Shown: in pieces, positions 52,706 through 61,373 of the stretch
How the letters are laid out: each line of letters opens with the position of its first letter
Numbering within the stretch: the stretch's first letter is position 1
Assembly: GCF_036195045.1 (NCBI RefSeq)
Contig: NZ_CP108100.1
Location: 7,502,001 to 7,566,000 of the forward strand
Source of the DNA: Streptomyces sp. NBC_00236
GTDB taxonomy: Bacteria; Actinomycetota; Actinomycetes; Streptomycetales; Streptomycetaceae
DNA length: 64,000 nucleotides
Direction of reading: 5' to 3'
Notes under the pieces: model-generated
What the model was told of the DNA's origin: nothing
Databases searched by the model: none
Seen by the model: the letters and a program-made list of their open reading frames with translations, nothing else
Made by a program: the position numbers and the translations under genes

Positions 52706-53314
52706 ATGAATCCTCCAGAAGGCGGGGCGGCCGACGAGCTGCCCGGGGTCGCACCACGCCTGCGCGAGCTGCGCCGCAGCCGTGGTCTCACCCTGGAGAC
52801 CGCCGCCCAACGGGCCGGACTCTCGCCCGCCCACCTGTCCCGGCTCGAAACGGGCCGGCGCCAGCCCTCGCTGCCGATGCTGCTCGGGCTCGCCAGGATC
52901 TACGGTACGACGGTCTCCGAGCTGCTCGGCGAGATCCCCCCGGAACGTGACGCGATCGTCCGGGGCCGCAGGTTCGAGGGCGCCGAGGCCGACGGCTGGA
53001 TGTACCAGCAGGCCGGCGGCCCGGGCCGGGCGATGCAGGCCCTGCGCGTCCGGGTCCCTTACGGCGCCCAGGGGGACCTGGTGCGCGTGCACCCCGGCGA
53101 GGAGTGGCTCTACGTCCTGGCCGGGCACCTCAGGGTGACCCTCGGCGAGACGGTCCATGACCTCGCCCCGGGCGACAGCGCGCACTTCGATTCGCTCACT
53201 CCGCACCGGATCGCGGCCCTCGACCGTGACGGTGCCGAGCTGCTCTTCGTCCACACCCTGCTGCAGAGCCCCGCTGCCGAGCTGTGTCTCGGCAGCGGGA
53301 TCCACCGTCGCTGA
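52706..53314 (+). CDS. XRE-family regulator with cupin domain
   Basis: A 202-residue regulator. The XRE helix-turn-helix is at residues about 14-68 (RLRELRRSRGLTLETAAQRA, LSPAHLSRLETGRRQPS). A cupin sensor domain is at about 120-190 (VRVHPGEEWLYVLAGHLRV, then DLAPGDSAHFDSLTPHRIAA). It starts at the ATG at 52706 with GGAGA upstream, just past tandem operators. These regulators usually bind a small ligand in the cupin and repress their own operon. The downstream DUF6126 membrane protein is its usual partner gene. Confidence 0.93.
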   Translation: MNPPEGGAADELPGVAPRLRELRRSRGLTLETAAQRAGLSPAHLSRLETGRRQPSLPMLLGLARIYGTTVSELLGEIPPERDAIVRGRRFEGAEADGWMYQQAGGPGRAMQALRVRVPYGAQGDLVRVHPGEEWLYVLAGHLRVTLGETVHDLAPGDSAHFDSLTPHRIAALDRDGAELLFVHTLLQSPAAELCLGSGIHRR

Positions 53315-53361
53315 GGCGCTGTCGTCGCCACCGGCCAGCCGGTCGCCAGAGAGGACCTGTC

Positions 53362-53538
53362 ATGTCCGATTCCGAGAACTACGACCCGCTCGGCCCGGGC
53401 CGGCCCAAGAACTACGACCCGCAGGAGAAGAAGATGCCCCGCGGGCTCGTCATCAGGCTCTTCGCCTACCTGGTGGCCGGGCACGTCATCGCCGGCTTCC
53501 TCTATCTGTTGTTCGCCGTGGGGATGCACAACCAGTAG
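53362..53538 (+). CDS. small membrane protein, DUF6126 type
   Basis: A 58-residue protein. The soluble N-terminus (DSENYDPLGPGRPKNYDPQ) is followed by a single transmembrane helix (RLFAYLVAGHVIAGFLYLLF) ending at HNQ. It lies 47 bases after the XRE-cupin gene with GAGAGG before its ATG. The pair occurs widely in Streptomyces. Its role is unknown; a small transporter helper or membrane signal for the cupin regulator is possible. Confidence 0.85.
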   Translation: MSDSENYDPLGPGRPKNYDPQEKKMPRGLVIRLFAYLVAGHVIAGFLYLLFAVGMHNQ

Positions 53539-53583
53539 GCGGGCGGACGGGCGAGTCGGGCAGCCGCCGGGCGGGCAGGCGTG

Positions 53584-53619
53584 GACGCGGGCTGACCGCC
53601 CGGGCGGTCAGCCCGCGTC
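53584..53619. terminator. 36-base perfect palindrome, bidirectional terminator
   Basis: The whole 36 bases are self-complementary with 18-base arms and no loop. It sits between two convergent genes and includes the stop codon and last codons of the phosphatase gene. Confidence 0.85.
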
Positions 53620-54426
53620 GAGCAGGCGCTCGCGCAGCCGCTCCCGCGTCTCCTGGCTGATCCTGAGGCCTTCGGCGAGATAGCGGTCGGTGCCGCCCCA
53701 GGTCTCGTCGATGGTGGTGAAGGCGGCGGCGAGATAGTCGGGGTGGGCGCCGAAGAGGGGATTGAGCAGCTCCATCACCTCGGGCGACATCCCGGCGGCG
53801 GAGGTGTCGCTGCGGCGGACCTTGTAGCGGCGGTGCGCGTCGTTGGACTTGAGGTAGTCGGCCTCGATGGCCTCGCGCTCGACGCCGACGGCCAGCAGGG
53901 ACACCGCGATGGAGAGACCCGCGCGGTCCTTGCCCGCGGCGCAGTGCATCAGGGCGGGCACGCTGTCCTCGGCCAGGGCGTGCAGGACCCGGCTGTGCTC
54001 TGCCGTGCGGTCCAGGATGATCCGGCGGTAGGAAGCGACCATGCGGTGGGTCCCCTTGCCGTCGGCCAGGATCGACCGCAGCTCGTTCATGTTGCCGTCG
54101 CGCACCATCCGCCAGAACTCCGCGCCGTCCGCCGGGTCGCTGAGCGGGATGTTCACATTGCGCACGCCCGGCAGTTCCACGTCCAGGCCGTCGAGCTTGT
54201 GGTCGGCGCCGTTGCGGAAGTCGAAGACGGTGTGCAGACCGAGACCGGTGAGGAACGCGGTGTCCTCGGCCGTGGCGTGTGCCAGGTGACCACTGCGGTA
54301 GAGCCGCCCGTACCGCACCCGGCGGCCGTCCGAGGTGGGCAGGCCGCCCACGTCACGGAAATTGCGGACACCCGCCAGCTCGGGCTCCGTCGACGGGGTC
54401 TGCGGCAGCTGCTGCGTCACGGTCAC
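53608..54426 (-). CDS. tyrosine-protein phosphatase (dual-specificity/PTP-like)
   Basis: A 272-residue phosphatase. The P-loop is MHCAAGKDRAGLSIAV (Cys-x5-Arg), with the N-terminal RNFRDVGGLPTSDGRRVRYGRLYRSG block typical of the bacterial PTP family (MptpB/Lip A-like). The general-acid Asp may lie in NIPLSDPADG. Such enzymes act on phosphotyrosine or phosphoinositides. The first codon is a GTG at 54426; a GTG six bases inside is better spaced from AGGAG. It has its own promoter in the AT-rich gap. Confidence 0.92.
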   Translation of the reverse strand: MTVTQQLPQTPSTEPELAGVRNFRDVGGLPTSDGRRVRYGRLYRSGHLAHATAEDTAFLTGLGLHTVFDFRNGADHKLDGLDVELPGVRNVNIPLSDPADGAEFWRMVRDGNMNELRSILADGKGTHRMVASYRRIILDRTAEHSRVLHALAEDSVPALMHCAAGKDRAGLSIAVSLLAVGVEREAIEADYLKSNDAHRRYKVRRSDTSAAGMSPEVMELLNPLFGAHPDYLAAAFTTIDETWGGTDRYLAEGLRISQETRERLRERLLDAG

Positions 54427-54859
54427 TCCTGGGGGCTCTGCCGCCGGCGCGTGTCGCCCGCGGGTCCACTCTCGTGACGATACGACATTGATTCCTCAGG
54501 CAATCATCTTGGTCGTACCCGCACTTCGGGCCCCTGTGGCAGTCCGCCGGGCGGATCTCTCCGCACGGCCGCGCGGCCCTGGATCCACGCGGACGATGCG
54601 ACGGAGCGGAAGCGATGGGCATGACATGTCCGTATTAGGGCTTTAGTCGAACATGCCCTACTTCTACGGTAGATGATCGCCCTCTCGTGAGCGGGATCAT
54701 ATCCGTGACGGTGTGTGGCGGCGGGGCCGCTGGGTATTCCGTGCGCGGCGCGGAAATCCAAGATCCGTAATCCACGGAGTGTGACCGGAATTCCTCGCCG
54801 AATTTCCGGCACGGAATCCCGCACGGAACCCGTGGCTTGTTTCCGCCGTCCCGGCTCGC
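54427..54859. other. intergenic promoter region without a gene
   Basis: No convincing open frame is present on either strand. An AT-richer patch around 54625-54715 probably holds the promoter for the riboswitch-controlled M23 gene. Short inverted pieces (ATGATC/GATCAT near 54673-54702; TTCCG/CGGAA near 54737-54753) are too weak to name. Confidence 0.5.
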
Positions 54860-55048
54860 TTACGTTCGCTGCAATCCGGACGGACCGCCTAATCCTGCCG
54901 CCGCCCGGAATTCGCACCCACTCACCGCGTGGCAGGAGCGGGGGAACCAGGTAAGCCGCCGGCCGGGAAACCGGACGGCTCGGGGTGAAGTCGCGCCAGC
55001 CGCGACCGGACATCTCCAGTCCGAACCCGACAGCTCACCTCGCAGGCG
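54860..55048 (+). ncRNA. c-di-AMP riboswitch (ydaO-yuaA type)
   Basis: Conserved pieces follow in order: TTCGCTGCAATCC, GGCAGGAGCGGGGGAACCAG, then a GGGGTGAAGTCGCG stretch, CATCTCCAGTCCGAACCCGA and CAGCTCACCTCGCAGGCG. This is the classic Streptomyces ydaO leader seen ahead of rpf and cell-wall hydrolase genes. In these the ligand-bound form lowers expression of the downstream hydrolase. It ends 18 bases before the ATG of the M23 peptidase. Confidence 0.93.
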
Positions 55049-55066
55049 CCGGAGAGGAAAACCTTC

Positions 55067-56008
55067 ATGCCCATATCGGGTAAGCACCGTCGTCCCAAGT
55101 CCAGCACCATTGCCCGTGGCGTCGTCGCCGCGAGCGCCGGCGGAGCCGTCATCGCGCTTCCGCTGCTCGGCGCCACCGGTGCCCACGCCGCGGAGCAGTC
55201 CGCTCCGGTCACCTCGAAGTCGGCCGCCGCTCACACCACCCCGGCCAAGCCGGTCGCGAAGAAGCAGGCCGGCGCCACCTCCTACACCGTGGTCTCCGGC
55301 GACTACCTGTCGAAGATCGCTGCCGAGCACAAGCTCAAGGGTGGCTGGGAGAAGCTGTACCAGGACAACCGCAAGGTCGTCGGCGACGACCCGAGCCTGA
55401 TCTTCCCGGGCATGAAGCTGACCCTCGGCGGCAAGGCCTGGGGCCACGCCTCGACCACCTCCACGGGCACCACCACCCCGTCGAAGGCCCCCTCCAAGGC
55501 CCCGGCCAAGACCGAGACGAAGGCCTCCACGGCCTCCGACTCGTCCTCCTCCGACGACTCGTCGTCCAAGGAGACCTCGGCGCCGGCCACCCAGAGCAAC
55601 GACTCCGGTTACGTCCACCCGGTCCCGGGCAACCACACCACCGCGTACCGCGCCTCCGGTGCCAACTGGTCCAGCGGCAGCCACACCGGCATCGACTTCC
55701 CCGTGTCCACCGGCACGAGCGTGAAGGCGATCACCTCCGGCACCGTCGTCACCGCCGGCTGGGGCGGCGCGTACGGCAACGAGGTCGTCATCAAGCACGC
55801 CGACGGCCACTACTCGCAGTACGGCCACATGTCCTCGCTCTCCGTCTCGGCCGGCCAGACCGTGACCGCGGGCCAGCAGGTCGGCCTGTCCGGCTCCACC
55901 GGCAACGCCACCGGCCCGCACCTCCACTTCGAGGTCCGCACGGGTCCGGCGTACGGCTCGGACATCGACCCGATCGCCTACCTGGCGTCGCACGGCATCA
56001 ACGTCTGA
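55067..56008 (+). CDS. secreted LysM-M23 family peptidoglycan endopeptidase
   Basis: A 313-residue cell-wall hydrolase. A signal peptide comes first (PISGKHRRPKSSTI, hydrophobic core, cleavage near AHAAE). A LysM module (about 65-120: TSYTVVSGDYLSKIAAEHK) binds peptidoglycan. A Thr/Ser/Lys-rich linker (about 130-180) follows. The M23 domain has HTGIDFPVSTG (HxxxD zinc site) and GPHLHFEVRTG (HxH). It cuts peptide cross-bridges during growth or germination. Expression is likely controlled by the c-di-AMP riboswitch in its leader. Confidence 0.95.
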   Translation: MPISGKHRRPKSSTIARGVVAASAGGAVIALPLLGATGAHAAEQSAPVTSKSAAAHTTPAKPVAKKQAGATSYTVVSGDYLSKIAAEHKLKGGWEKLYQDNRKVVGDDPSLIFPGMKLTLGGKAWGHASTTSTGTTTPSKAPSKAPAKTETKASTASDSSSSDDSSSKETSAPATQSNDSGYVHPVPGNHTTAYRASGANWSSGSHTGIDFPVSTGTSVKAITSGTVVTAGWGGAYGNEVVIKHADGHYSQYGHMSSLSVSAGQTVTAGQQVGLSGSTGNATGPHLHFEVRTGPAYGSDIDPIAYLASHGINV

Positions 56009-56052
56009 TCCGGGCAACACCGGTCCGGTGAACCGGGCCTGAGCAATGCATG

Positions 56053-56084
56053 GAGGGACGGTGCGCGGCGGCGCACCGTCCCTC
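56053..56084 (+). terminator. hairpin terminator after the M23 gene
   Basis: GAGGGACGGTGCGC, GGCG loop, perfect complement. It lies 45 bases beyond the stop. Confidence 0.85.
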
Positions 56085-56270
56085 TGCCGTTGGCTGTCCG
56101 TGCTCGGAAGAGGCGCGCGGCTCCGGGGCGGCGGCGGTGAATGGTGGCGGTGGGTGGTGGCCACTCTTATTCCCCCTTTACCAAAAACTGACCGGGTGGT
56201 CTATCTCACCACCCGTCAACCCCTTATTACGGTCGCGTAGGTCACATTCGGCGGTGCAGGATATGCCCTT

Positions 56271-57107
56271 GTGGCAGACGATTCGAACAACATCCAGCAG
56301 GGCGTCATCAACCAACAGGGCGCCATCGGGTCGTACGCGGCGATTGGCGACAGCTTCACCGAGGGAGTCGGTGACCCCGGCCCGGACGGAACGTTCGTCG
56401 GCTGGGCGGACCGGTTCGCGGTCCTTCTCGCGGACCAGCTCCCGGACCCGGGCGCGGCGACGGGCACCGCTCACGCAGACTTCAGGTACGCCAATCTCGC
56501 CGTACGAGGACGTCTCCTCGACCAGATCGTCGAGGAGCAGGTGCCGCGCGCCAAGGAACTCGCCCCCGATCTGGTGAGCTTCTGCGCCGGCGGCAACGAC
56601 ATCATCCGGCCGGGCACCGATCCCGACGACGTGGCCGAGCGCTTCGAGCGCGCGGTCGCCGACCTGACCCGGTCGGTCGGCACGGTCATGGTCACCACCG
56701 GCTTCGACACCCGCAACGTGCCCGTGCTGCGCCATCTGCGCGGCAAGATCGCCACCTACACCGCGCATGTACGGTCCATCGCCGACCGCTACGACTGCCC
56801 GGTCCTCGACCTGTGGTCCCTGCGCTCGGTCCAGGACCGGCGCGCCTGGGACGACGACCGGCTGCACCTGTCGCCCGAGGGCCACACCCGGGTCGCGCTG
56901 CGCGCCGCCCAGGTCCTCGGCCTCGGCGTACCCGCCGATCCGGACCAGGAGTGGCCGCCGCAGGCCCAGCGCGGAACGCTCGAAGTGCGGCGCGACGACA
57001 TCCACTGGGCACGCGAGTACCTGGTCCCGTGGATCGGCCGGCGGCTGCGCGGTGAGTCCTCGGGGGACCACGTGGAGGCCAAGCGGCCCGACCTGCTGCC
57101 TCTCTGA
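56271..57107 (+). CDS. SGNH/GDSL hydrolase (cytosolic)
   Basis: A 278-residue esterase/lipase-like enzyme. Block I is AIGDSFTEGVGD (catalytic Ser), block III FCAGGNDIIRPG (Asn) and block V DDRLHLSPEGH (Asp/His). There is no signal peptide, so it acts inside. The GTG at 56271 adds a polar leader (ADDSNNIQQGVINQQG); an in-frame later start just before the IGSYAAIGDS block is possible. The upstream 186 bases contain an AT-rich patch that could be its promoter. Substrate unknown. Confidence 0.9.
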   Translation: MADDSNNIQQGVINQQGAIGSYAAIGDSFTEGVGDPGPDGTFVGWADRFAVLLADQLPDPGAATGTAHADFRYANLAVRGRLLDQIVEEQVPRAKELAPDLVSFCAGGNDIIRPGTDPDDVAERFERAVADLTRSVGTVMVTTGFDTRNVPVLRHLRGKIATYTAHVRSIADRYDCPVLDLWSLRSVQDRRAWDDDRLHLSPEGHTRVALRAAQVLGLGVPADPDQEWPPQAQRGTLEVRRDDIHWAREYLVPWIGRRLRGESSGDHVEAKRPDLLPL

Positions 57108-57121
57108 GAGGCTCGCAGTCC

Positions 57122-58009
57122 TCAGTCGCCCCGGGCGAACGGGGCGACGGAGGACACCGGCCGCGCCGGTATGCGCTCCAGCACTCCGCCGGCGAAGACG
57201 TCGTAGAGCGGCAGCGTCTCCAGGTGCACATAGCCGATGTGGCAGTCGCAGACGGCGAGCGGACAGGCCCGGGGACCCAGCGCCGCGCGGTAGCTGCCGT
57301 CGTAGAGATTGCCGAGCTCCGCGCGGACGAAGTGGCAGCGGCGCACCGTGCCGTCGCCGTCCACCGAGATCACCGACTCACCGGTCCGGCAGGGCAGCCC
57401 CGCCGAACGGTGCGGATGCCGGCTGTACGGGAACAGCGGGTCGACCGCCGTCCACCGGTCCGCCTCCTCGTCCGTATAGGTGTGGCCCTCGGCGGCGTTG
57501 ACCCAGAGGTAGACCTGCTCGGGCAGCGCCGCCCGCAGCCGTCGCGCCTCGTCGAGGTGGCCGTCGAGGCCGACGATTCCCACGCTGTGGCGGATCCCCA
57601 GAGCCACCAGCTCCTCACACCGCCCGAGGAAGCGTTCGTACGGTGTCTGGCCCGGGTGGTACGTGCACCAGAGCGCGATCTTGTCGCGACCGGCGGCACC
57701 GGCCGAGGCCAGCCACTGCGTACGTCCGCCGAGGTTCGTCTGGATCGCCACCCGCTGGACATGCGGGAGCCGGGCCAGCTCGACCACCGCACGGCGGTAC
57801 CAGGAGCGGACCAGCCCTTCGCCCCAGGGGGTGAACAGCACCGAGATCCGGTCAGCGCTCTGCGCCGTCACCCACGCCGTGAAGCGCTCCAGCGCGGCCC
57901 GGTCGGCCCGCAGCTGTTCCCGGCTGTCGCGGCGCTTGGCGAACGGACAGTACGGGCAGTCGTAATCGCACGACGCGAGCGGACCGCGGTAGAGAATCGT
58001 GAGGTCCAT
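57122..58009 (-). CDS. STM4011-type radical SAM protein
   Basis: A 295-residue radical SAM protein, last in a six-gene operon. The cluster motif is CDYDCPYCPFAK (C14, C18, C21). A C-terminal group of five cysteines (C207, C225, C249, C254, C256: GLPCRTGE, RRCHFVRAE, ACPLAVCDCHIG) resembles a SPASM-like auxiliary cluster domain. Auxiliary clusters are typical of radical SAM enzymes acting on peptides, though other substrates exist. It lies seven bases downstream of the STM4012-like gene. The family has no assigned reaction that I know of. Confidence 0.85.
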   Translation of the reverse strand: MDLTILYRGPLASCDYDCPYCPFAKRRDSREQLRADRAALERFTAWVTAQSADRISVLFTPWGEGLVRSWYRRAVVELARLPHVQRVAIQTNLGGRTQWLASAGAAGRDKIALWCTYHPGQTPYERFLGRCEELVALGIRHSVGIVGLDGHLDEARRLRAALPEQVYLWVNAAEGHTYTDEEADRWTAVDPLFPYSRHPHRSAGLPCRTGESVISVDGDGTVRRCHFVRAELGNLYDGSYRAALGPRACPLAVCDCHIGYVHLETLPLYDVFAGGVLERIPARPVSSVAPFARGD

Positions 58010-58016
58010 GCGGGGC

Positions 58017-59381
58017 TCACTTCAGCTCGTACGCGGCCATCGCGGCCCGTACGGCAGGGGAGAAGAGATCGGGGCCCAGCGCGTCGGAGTGGGCGAGTCC
58101 TTCGGGCGACAGGCGCAGCAGGCCGGTGGCCGACGCGTCGCGGTCGAGCCAGCCCCGGGCGTCGAACCGGGCGAGCTCCTCGGCGAAGTCCTCGTCCGGG
58201 TCCGTACCGAACCGCTCGCCGTACTCGGCCACGCGCAGCCCCTCGGCCTGCAGGACGGACTGCAGGAGATGGCGGCGGCGCGCCTCGTCGTCGTCGGTGA
58301 ACCGGCCCACCTCGGCGTGCGAGAAGTCCTCGGTGGCGGTGTAGCCGTCGATGATGGCCCGCACCTCACGCATCTCCACCGCGTAGTCGAAGGAGTAGTG
58401 CAGCCGCGACGTGTACGAGCGGGCGCCGCAGCCCAGGCCGATCATGCCGTCGGTCTGGCAGGCGTGGTCGTCCGGGCCCCCGGCCCGCGGGGCGTCGGCG
58501 CGGCGGAACATCCGCATGGACACCTGCTCGTAGCCGCGGGCGAGCAGGTGATCGCGGCCGGCCCGGTACAGCCGCAGCCGCTGCTCGTCCCAGGCCGCGT
58601 CCGCCGCGGCCTCGTCGGCGGCTCCGAGCCGGCCCAGCCCGGTCAGAGGACGGACGTAGAGCGGGTAGAGGTACAGCTCCTCCGGCCGCCACTGGAGCGC
58701 GGCGTCCAGCGAGGTGCGCCAGCTCCGCTCGGTCTGGCCGTCGATGCCGTAGATCAGGTCGATGTTCAGGACCGGGATGCCGCTGTCCCTGATCAGGCCC
58801 AGGGCCGTCTCCACATCGGCGCGCCGCTGCGGACGGACTGCCGCACGGGCCTCGGCCTCGACGAAGCTCTGCACACCGATGCTGATCCTGGTCGTCCCCC
58901 GGTCCGCGAGGACGGCCAGCCGGTCGGCCGTCGCGGTCGACGGCGAGGTCTCCACGGAGAGCGGCACGGACCGCAGATCGGCGCCCATGCGCTTCTCCGC
59001 GATGTCGCACAGTCGCTCCAGCTCACCCGCGGTCAGGAAGGTCGGCGTGCCCCCGCCGAACGCGGCCGCGGCGAAGCGCACCGGTTCCCCGTCGCCCAGC
59101 GCGTCCCGGACGGCGGTCGCCTGCCGGTCCAGCGCGTCGAGGTAGCGGGTGGTCAGCTCGTCGGGCGCGCCGATGCGTGTGAAGAGGTTGCAGAAGCCGC
59201 AGCGGACCTCGCAGAAGGGTATGTGGAGGTAGAGCGAGAGCGCGTCCTTGCTCTCGCCCGCCCACAGGTCACTCAACGCGGGCCGCCCGCCCGGGCGCCC
59301 GGAGAGCCTGCGGTACGCCGTCTTGTGCGGGTAGGCGTAGACGTAACTCTGGTACGGGCGGGTGGTGTGCGGACTGGTCAT
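58017..59381 (-). CDS. STM4012-type radical SAM protein (HemW/HemN-like)
   Basis: A 454-residue radical SAM protein of the coproporphyrinogen-oxidase/HemW branch. The motif is LYLHIPFCEVRCGFCNLFTR (C57, C61, C64 plus the extra Cys-x-Phe-Cys pattern), with AAFGGGTPTFLTAGELERLC for SAM binding and RISIGVQSFVEAEARAAVRP. A GLGCGARSYTS block and a C-terminal helical part match HemW-like proteins. It starts at the ATG at 59381, four bases overlapping the STM4013-like gene. It is distinct from ordinary HemW by its context and N-terminus. Confidence 0.88.
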   Translation of the reverse strand: MTSPHTTRPYQSYVYAYPHKTAYRRLSGRPGGRPALSDLWAGESKDALSLYLHIPFCEVRCGFCNLFTRIGAPDELTTRYLDALDRQATAVRDALGDGEPVRFAAAAFGGGTPTFLTAGELERLCDIAEKRMGADLRSVPLSVETSPSTATADRLAVLADRGTTRISIGVQSFVEAEARAAVRPQRRADVETALGLIRDSGIPVLNIDLIYGIDGQTERSWRTSLDAALQWRPEELYLYPLYVRPLTGLGRLGAADEAAADAAWDEQRLRLYRAGRDHLLARGYEQVSMRMFRRADAPRAGGPDDHACQTDGMIGLGCGARSYTSRLHYSFDYAVEMREVRAIIDGYTATEDFSHAEVGRFTDDDEARRRHLLQSVLQAEGLRVAEYGERFGTDPDEDFAEELARFDARGWLDRDASATGLLRLSPEGLAHSDALGPDLFSPAVRAAMAAYELK

Positions 59382-60250
59382 CGTGCGGTGGCTCCCGGCT
59401 CCAGGAAGAAATGCGCGTACGGAACGGTCCAGACCGACTCGTGACCGAGCCGGTGGCCGGTGTAGCCGTCGTCGCCGTACGCCGTGCCGTGGTCGGAGCA
59501 GACGATGGCGAAGGCGCGGCGGCGGCTGCTCGCGGCGGCGAAGAGGCGCCCGATGTGGGCGTCCACGTACTCCAGCGCGGCCGCGTGGGTGGCGCGGCTG
59601 TCGCCCGCGTCGCGGGTGGCCCCCGGCCGGTGGAACCAGTTCGGCTGGTGCAGCGCCGACACGTTGACGAAGAGGAACAGCCGCTGACCGTCCGGGAGCT
59701 CCCGGACGACCTGCTCGGCGCGGGACACCTGCGCCTCGAACGACGTGGGCGAGGCCACGCCGAACTCCGGCTCCCAGTGCGCCTCCTGGAACAGCCCGGG
59801 CAGCACCGAGCCGAGCGGTGCCTGCCGGTTGAAGAACCCGACGCCGCCGATGCACACCGTGCGGTATCCCGCACCGGCGAGTGCCGAGACCAGATCGGGC
59901 GCATCGAAGACGAAGGTGCGCTCCGCCGTGGTCTCACTGCCCGCGAAGCGTGCGGCGAACAGCCGGGGATGCGGTCCGGGAGCGGCCGGGGTGGGCAGGA
60001 ACCCCGCGAAGATCGCCTGGTGGGAGGCGTAGGTGAAGCTCCCCGGGGCATGCCGCTCCTCCCAGACGCCGCCGGGCAGATGCCGGGCCAGATTCGGGAT
60101 GCGCCCGTCGGCGGCGAGCTCCACCGCGACGTCGTACCGCAGCGTGTCCAGAGTGACGAGGAGCAGATCGTGGCTGCCCACGACCTCGCTCATGTCGGGG
60201 GCGACGGCGTCCGTGCGGTCGGAGGGTGGTTCAGGATGTTGCGCTGACAC
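59378..60250 (-). CDS. STM4013-type hydrolase (alkaline phosphatase/sulfatase superfamily)
   Basis: A 290-residue protein of the alkaline-phosphatase fold. The first metal Asp and likely Thr nucleophile are in LLVTLDTLRYDVAVE. The second metal site is CSDHGTAYGDDGYTGHRLGHES, with His and Asp ligands. No signal peptide is present, so it acts in the cytoplasm. It starts at GTG 60250 with AAGGAA five bases upstream, overlapping the ATP-grasp gene by 20 bases. It likely removes a phosphate, phosphonate or sulfate group from the pathway intermediate. Confidence 0.85.
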   Translation of the reverse strand: MSAQHPEPPSDRTDAVAPDMSEVVGSHDLLLVTLDTLRYDVAVELAADGRIPNLARHLPGGVWEERHAPGSFTYASHQAIFAGFLPTPAAPGPHPRLFAARFAGSETTAERTFVFDAPDLVSALAGAGYRTVCIGGVGFFNRQAPLGSVLPGLFQEAHWEPEFGVASPTSFEAQVSRAEQVVRELPDGQRLFLFVNVSALHQPNWFHRPGATRDAGDSRATHAAALEYVDAHIGRLFAAASSRRRAFAIVCSDHGTAYGDDGYTGHRLGHESVWTVPYAHFFLEPGATAR

Positions 60251-61373
60251 GGTGGTTCCTTGTTCGGTTCAGTACGGCGGCGACCTGCGCCGCGTAGGTG
60301 TCCAGGCCCTCGGCGCCACTGCCCGGCAGACCGGTCAGTCGCGGCAGCAGGTCACCGAAGGCGTTGACCTCGCCGACGGCGAAGCGCCGCCAGCCGGTGG
60401 CGGGCAGCAGGTCGACGCCCACGCACAGCATGTCCGGGAAGGCGGCGGCCGCCCTCTCGCACACGGCCAACGCCTCGCTCCAGCTCCCGCCCGCGGCTTC
60501 GACGGCGGCCCGCACCTCGTCGAGATCGCCGCGCGCACCGCCGAGGTGCAGGTTGGTCATGGGGGAGCGGCTGGTACGAACGACCGCATGAGTCGCGCGG
60601 CCGTCGACCACCACCACCCGCAGATCCGCGATCCGGCCCCGCTGCGAGGCCTTCGGCAGCCAGCGTTCGATGTGCAGACCGTCCGGCGCGAGTGCGTCGA
60701 CGATCGCCGCGACCTCGCGCTCGGTGGTGAGGCGGCGGACCCGGAGCGAGTTGTAGAGCCGGCCGGCCGGGTCCCGCTCGACCGAGGTGGCCGCCCGGAT
60801 CCGGCCGGGGCCGGCCGTCTCCACGGCCATCACCCCGGAGGCGGAGGACCCGTGCGCGGGCTTCACGAACACGCGTGGCATCCGGTGCCCGGCCATCAGC
60901 GCACGCACATCCGCCCAGCCCCGCACCGGACGCGCGCCCGGTCCCGACGTCGGTGAGGCGGGTACGGGGATGTCCGCGGCGTCCAGGACACCGTGGCACA
61001 GACGCTTGTCGAACAGCACCGCGATGTCGGCGGGTCCGTCCAGCAGAAGCGCGCCGGCCGTCGACGCGGCCCGTGCCACGTCCCTCACGGCGGAGGTGAA
61101 CCGTGCGTACCAGAGGGCAGAGCCCTCCACCCGCGTCGGATCGTCGACCCCGCGCAGCAGGTGGTCGACCTCCGGATCCTCGCCCGGCGAGTCGATGCGC
61201 ACGGTCTCCCCCGGCAGGAAGTCCGCCTCGCCCTTCAGCACGTCGAGCCAGGACACCGTGCGGGCCCGCGGCAGCCCGGCGGCGCGCACGGCGTCCTGGA
61301 AGAGGCCGGTCCGGCGGCTGCCGGGATTGCCGACGACCGCCAGACGCGGCGAGCTACTCGCCGACGGCGACAT
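60231..61373 (-). CDS. STM4014-type ATP-grasp protein
   Basis: A 380-residue protein with an ATP-grasp fold. Lys-containing ATP lobe: RVFVKPAHGSSASGVMAVE. Middle: DLRVVVVDGRATHAVVRTS. Mg-binding end: CVGVDLLP, then AVGEVNAFGDLLPRL with the Glu and Asn ligands. ATP-grasp enzymes join a carboxylate to an amine or thiol through an acyl-phosphate. The start at 61373 (MSPSASSSPRLAVVGNPGSR) overlaps the downstream end of the LRR gene by 20 bases. The pairing with two radical SAM proteins recalls peptide-modifying pathways. Confidence 0.85.
   Translation of the reverse strand: MSPSASSSPRLAVVGNPGSRRTGLFQDAVRAAGLPRARTVSWLDVLKGEADFLPGETVRIDSPGEDPEVDHLLRGVDDPTRVEGSALWYARFTSAVRDVARAASTAGALLLDGPADIAVLFDKRLCHGVLDAADIPVPASPTSGPGARPVRGWADVRALMAGHRMPRVFVKPAHGSSASGVMAVETAGPGRIRAATSVERDPAGRLYNSLRVRRLTTEREVAAIVDALAPDGLHIERWLPKASQRGRIADLRVVVVDGRATHAVVRTSRSPMTNLHLGGARGDLDEVRAAVEAAGGSWSEALAVCERAAAAFPDMLCVGVDLLPATGWRRFAVGEVNAFGDLLPRLTGLPGSGAEGLDTYAAQVAAVLNRTRNHRVSATS

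Noticed and set aside
50150..53305. Minus-strand open frame over dxs, aminotransferase and XRE genes
   Set aside because: Shadow frame with no recognisable domain and His/Glu/Val/Arg-biased composition.
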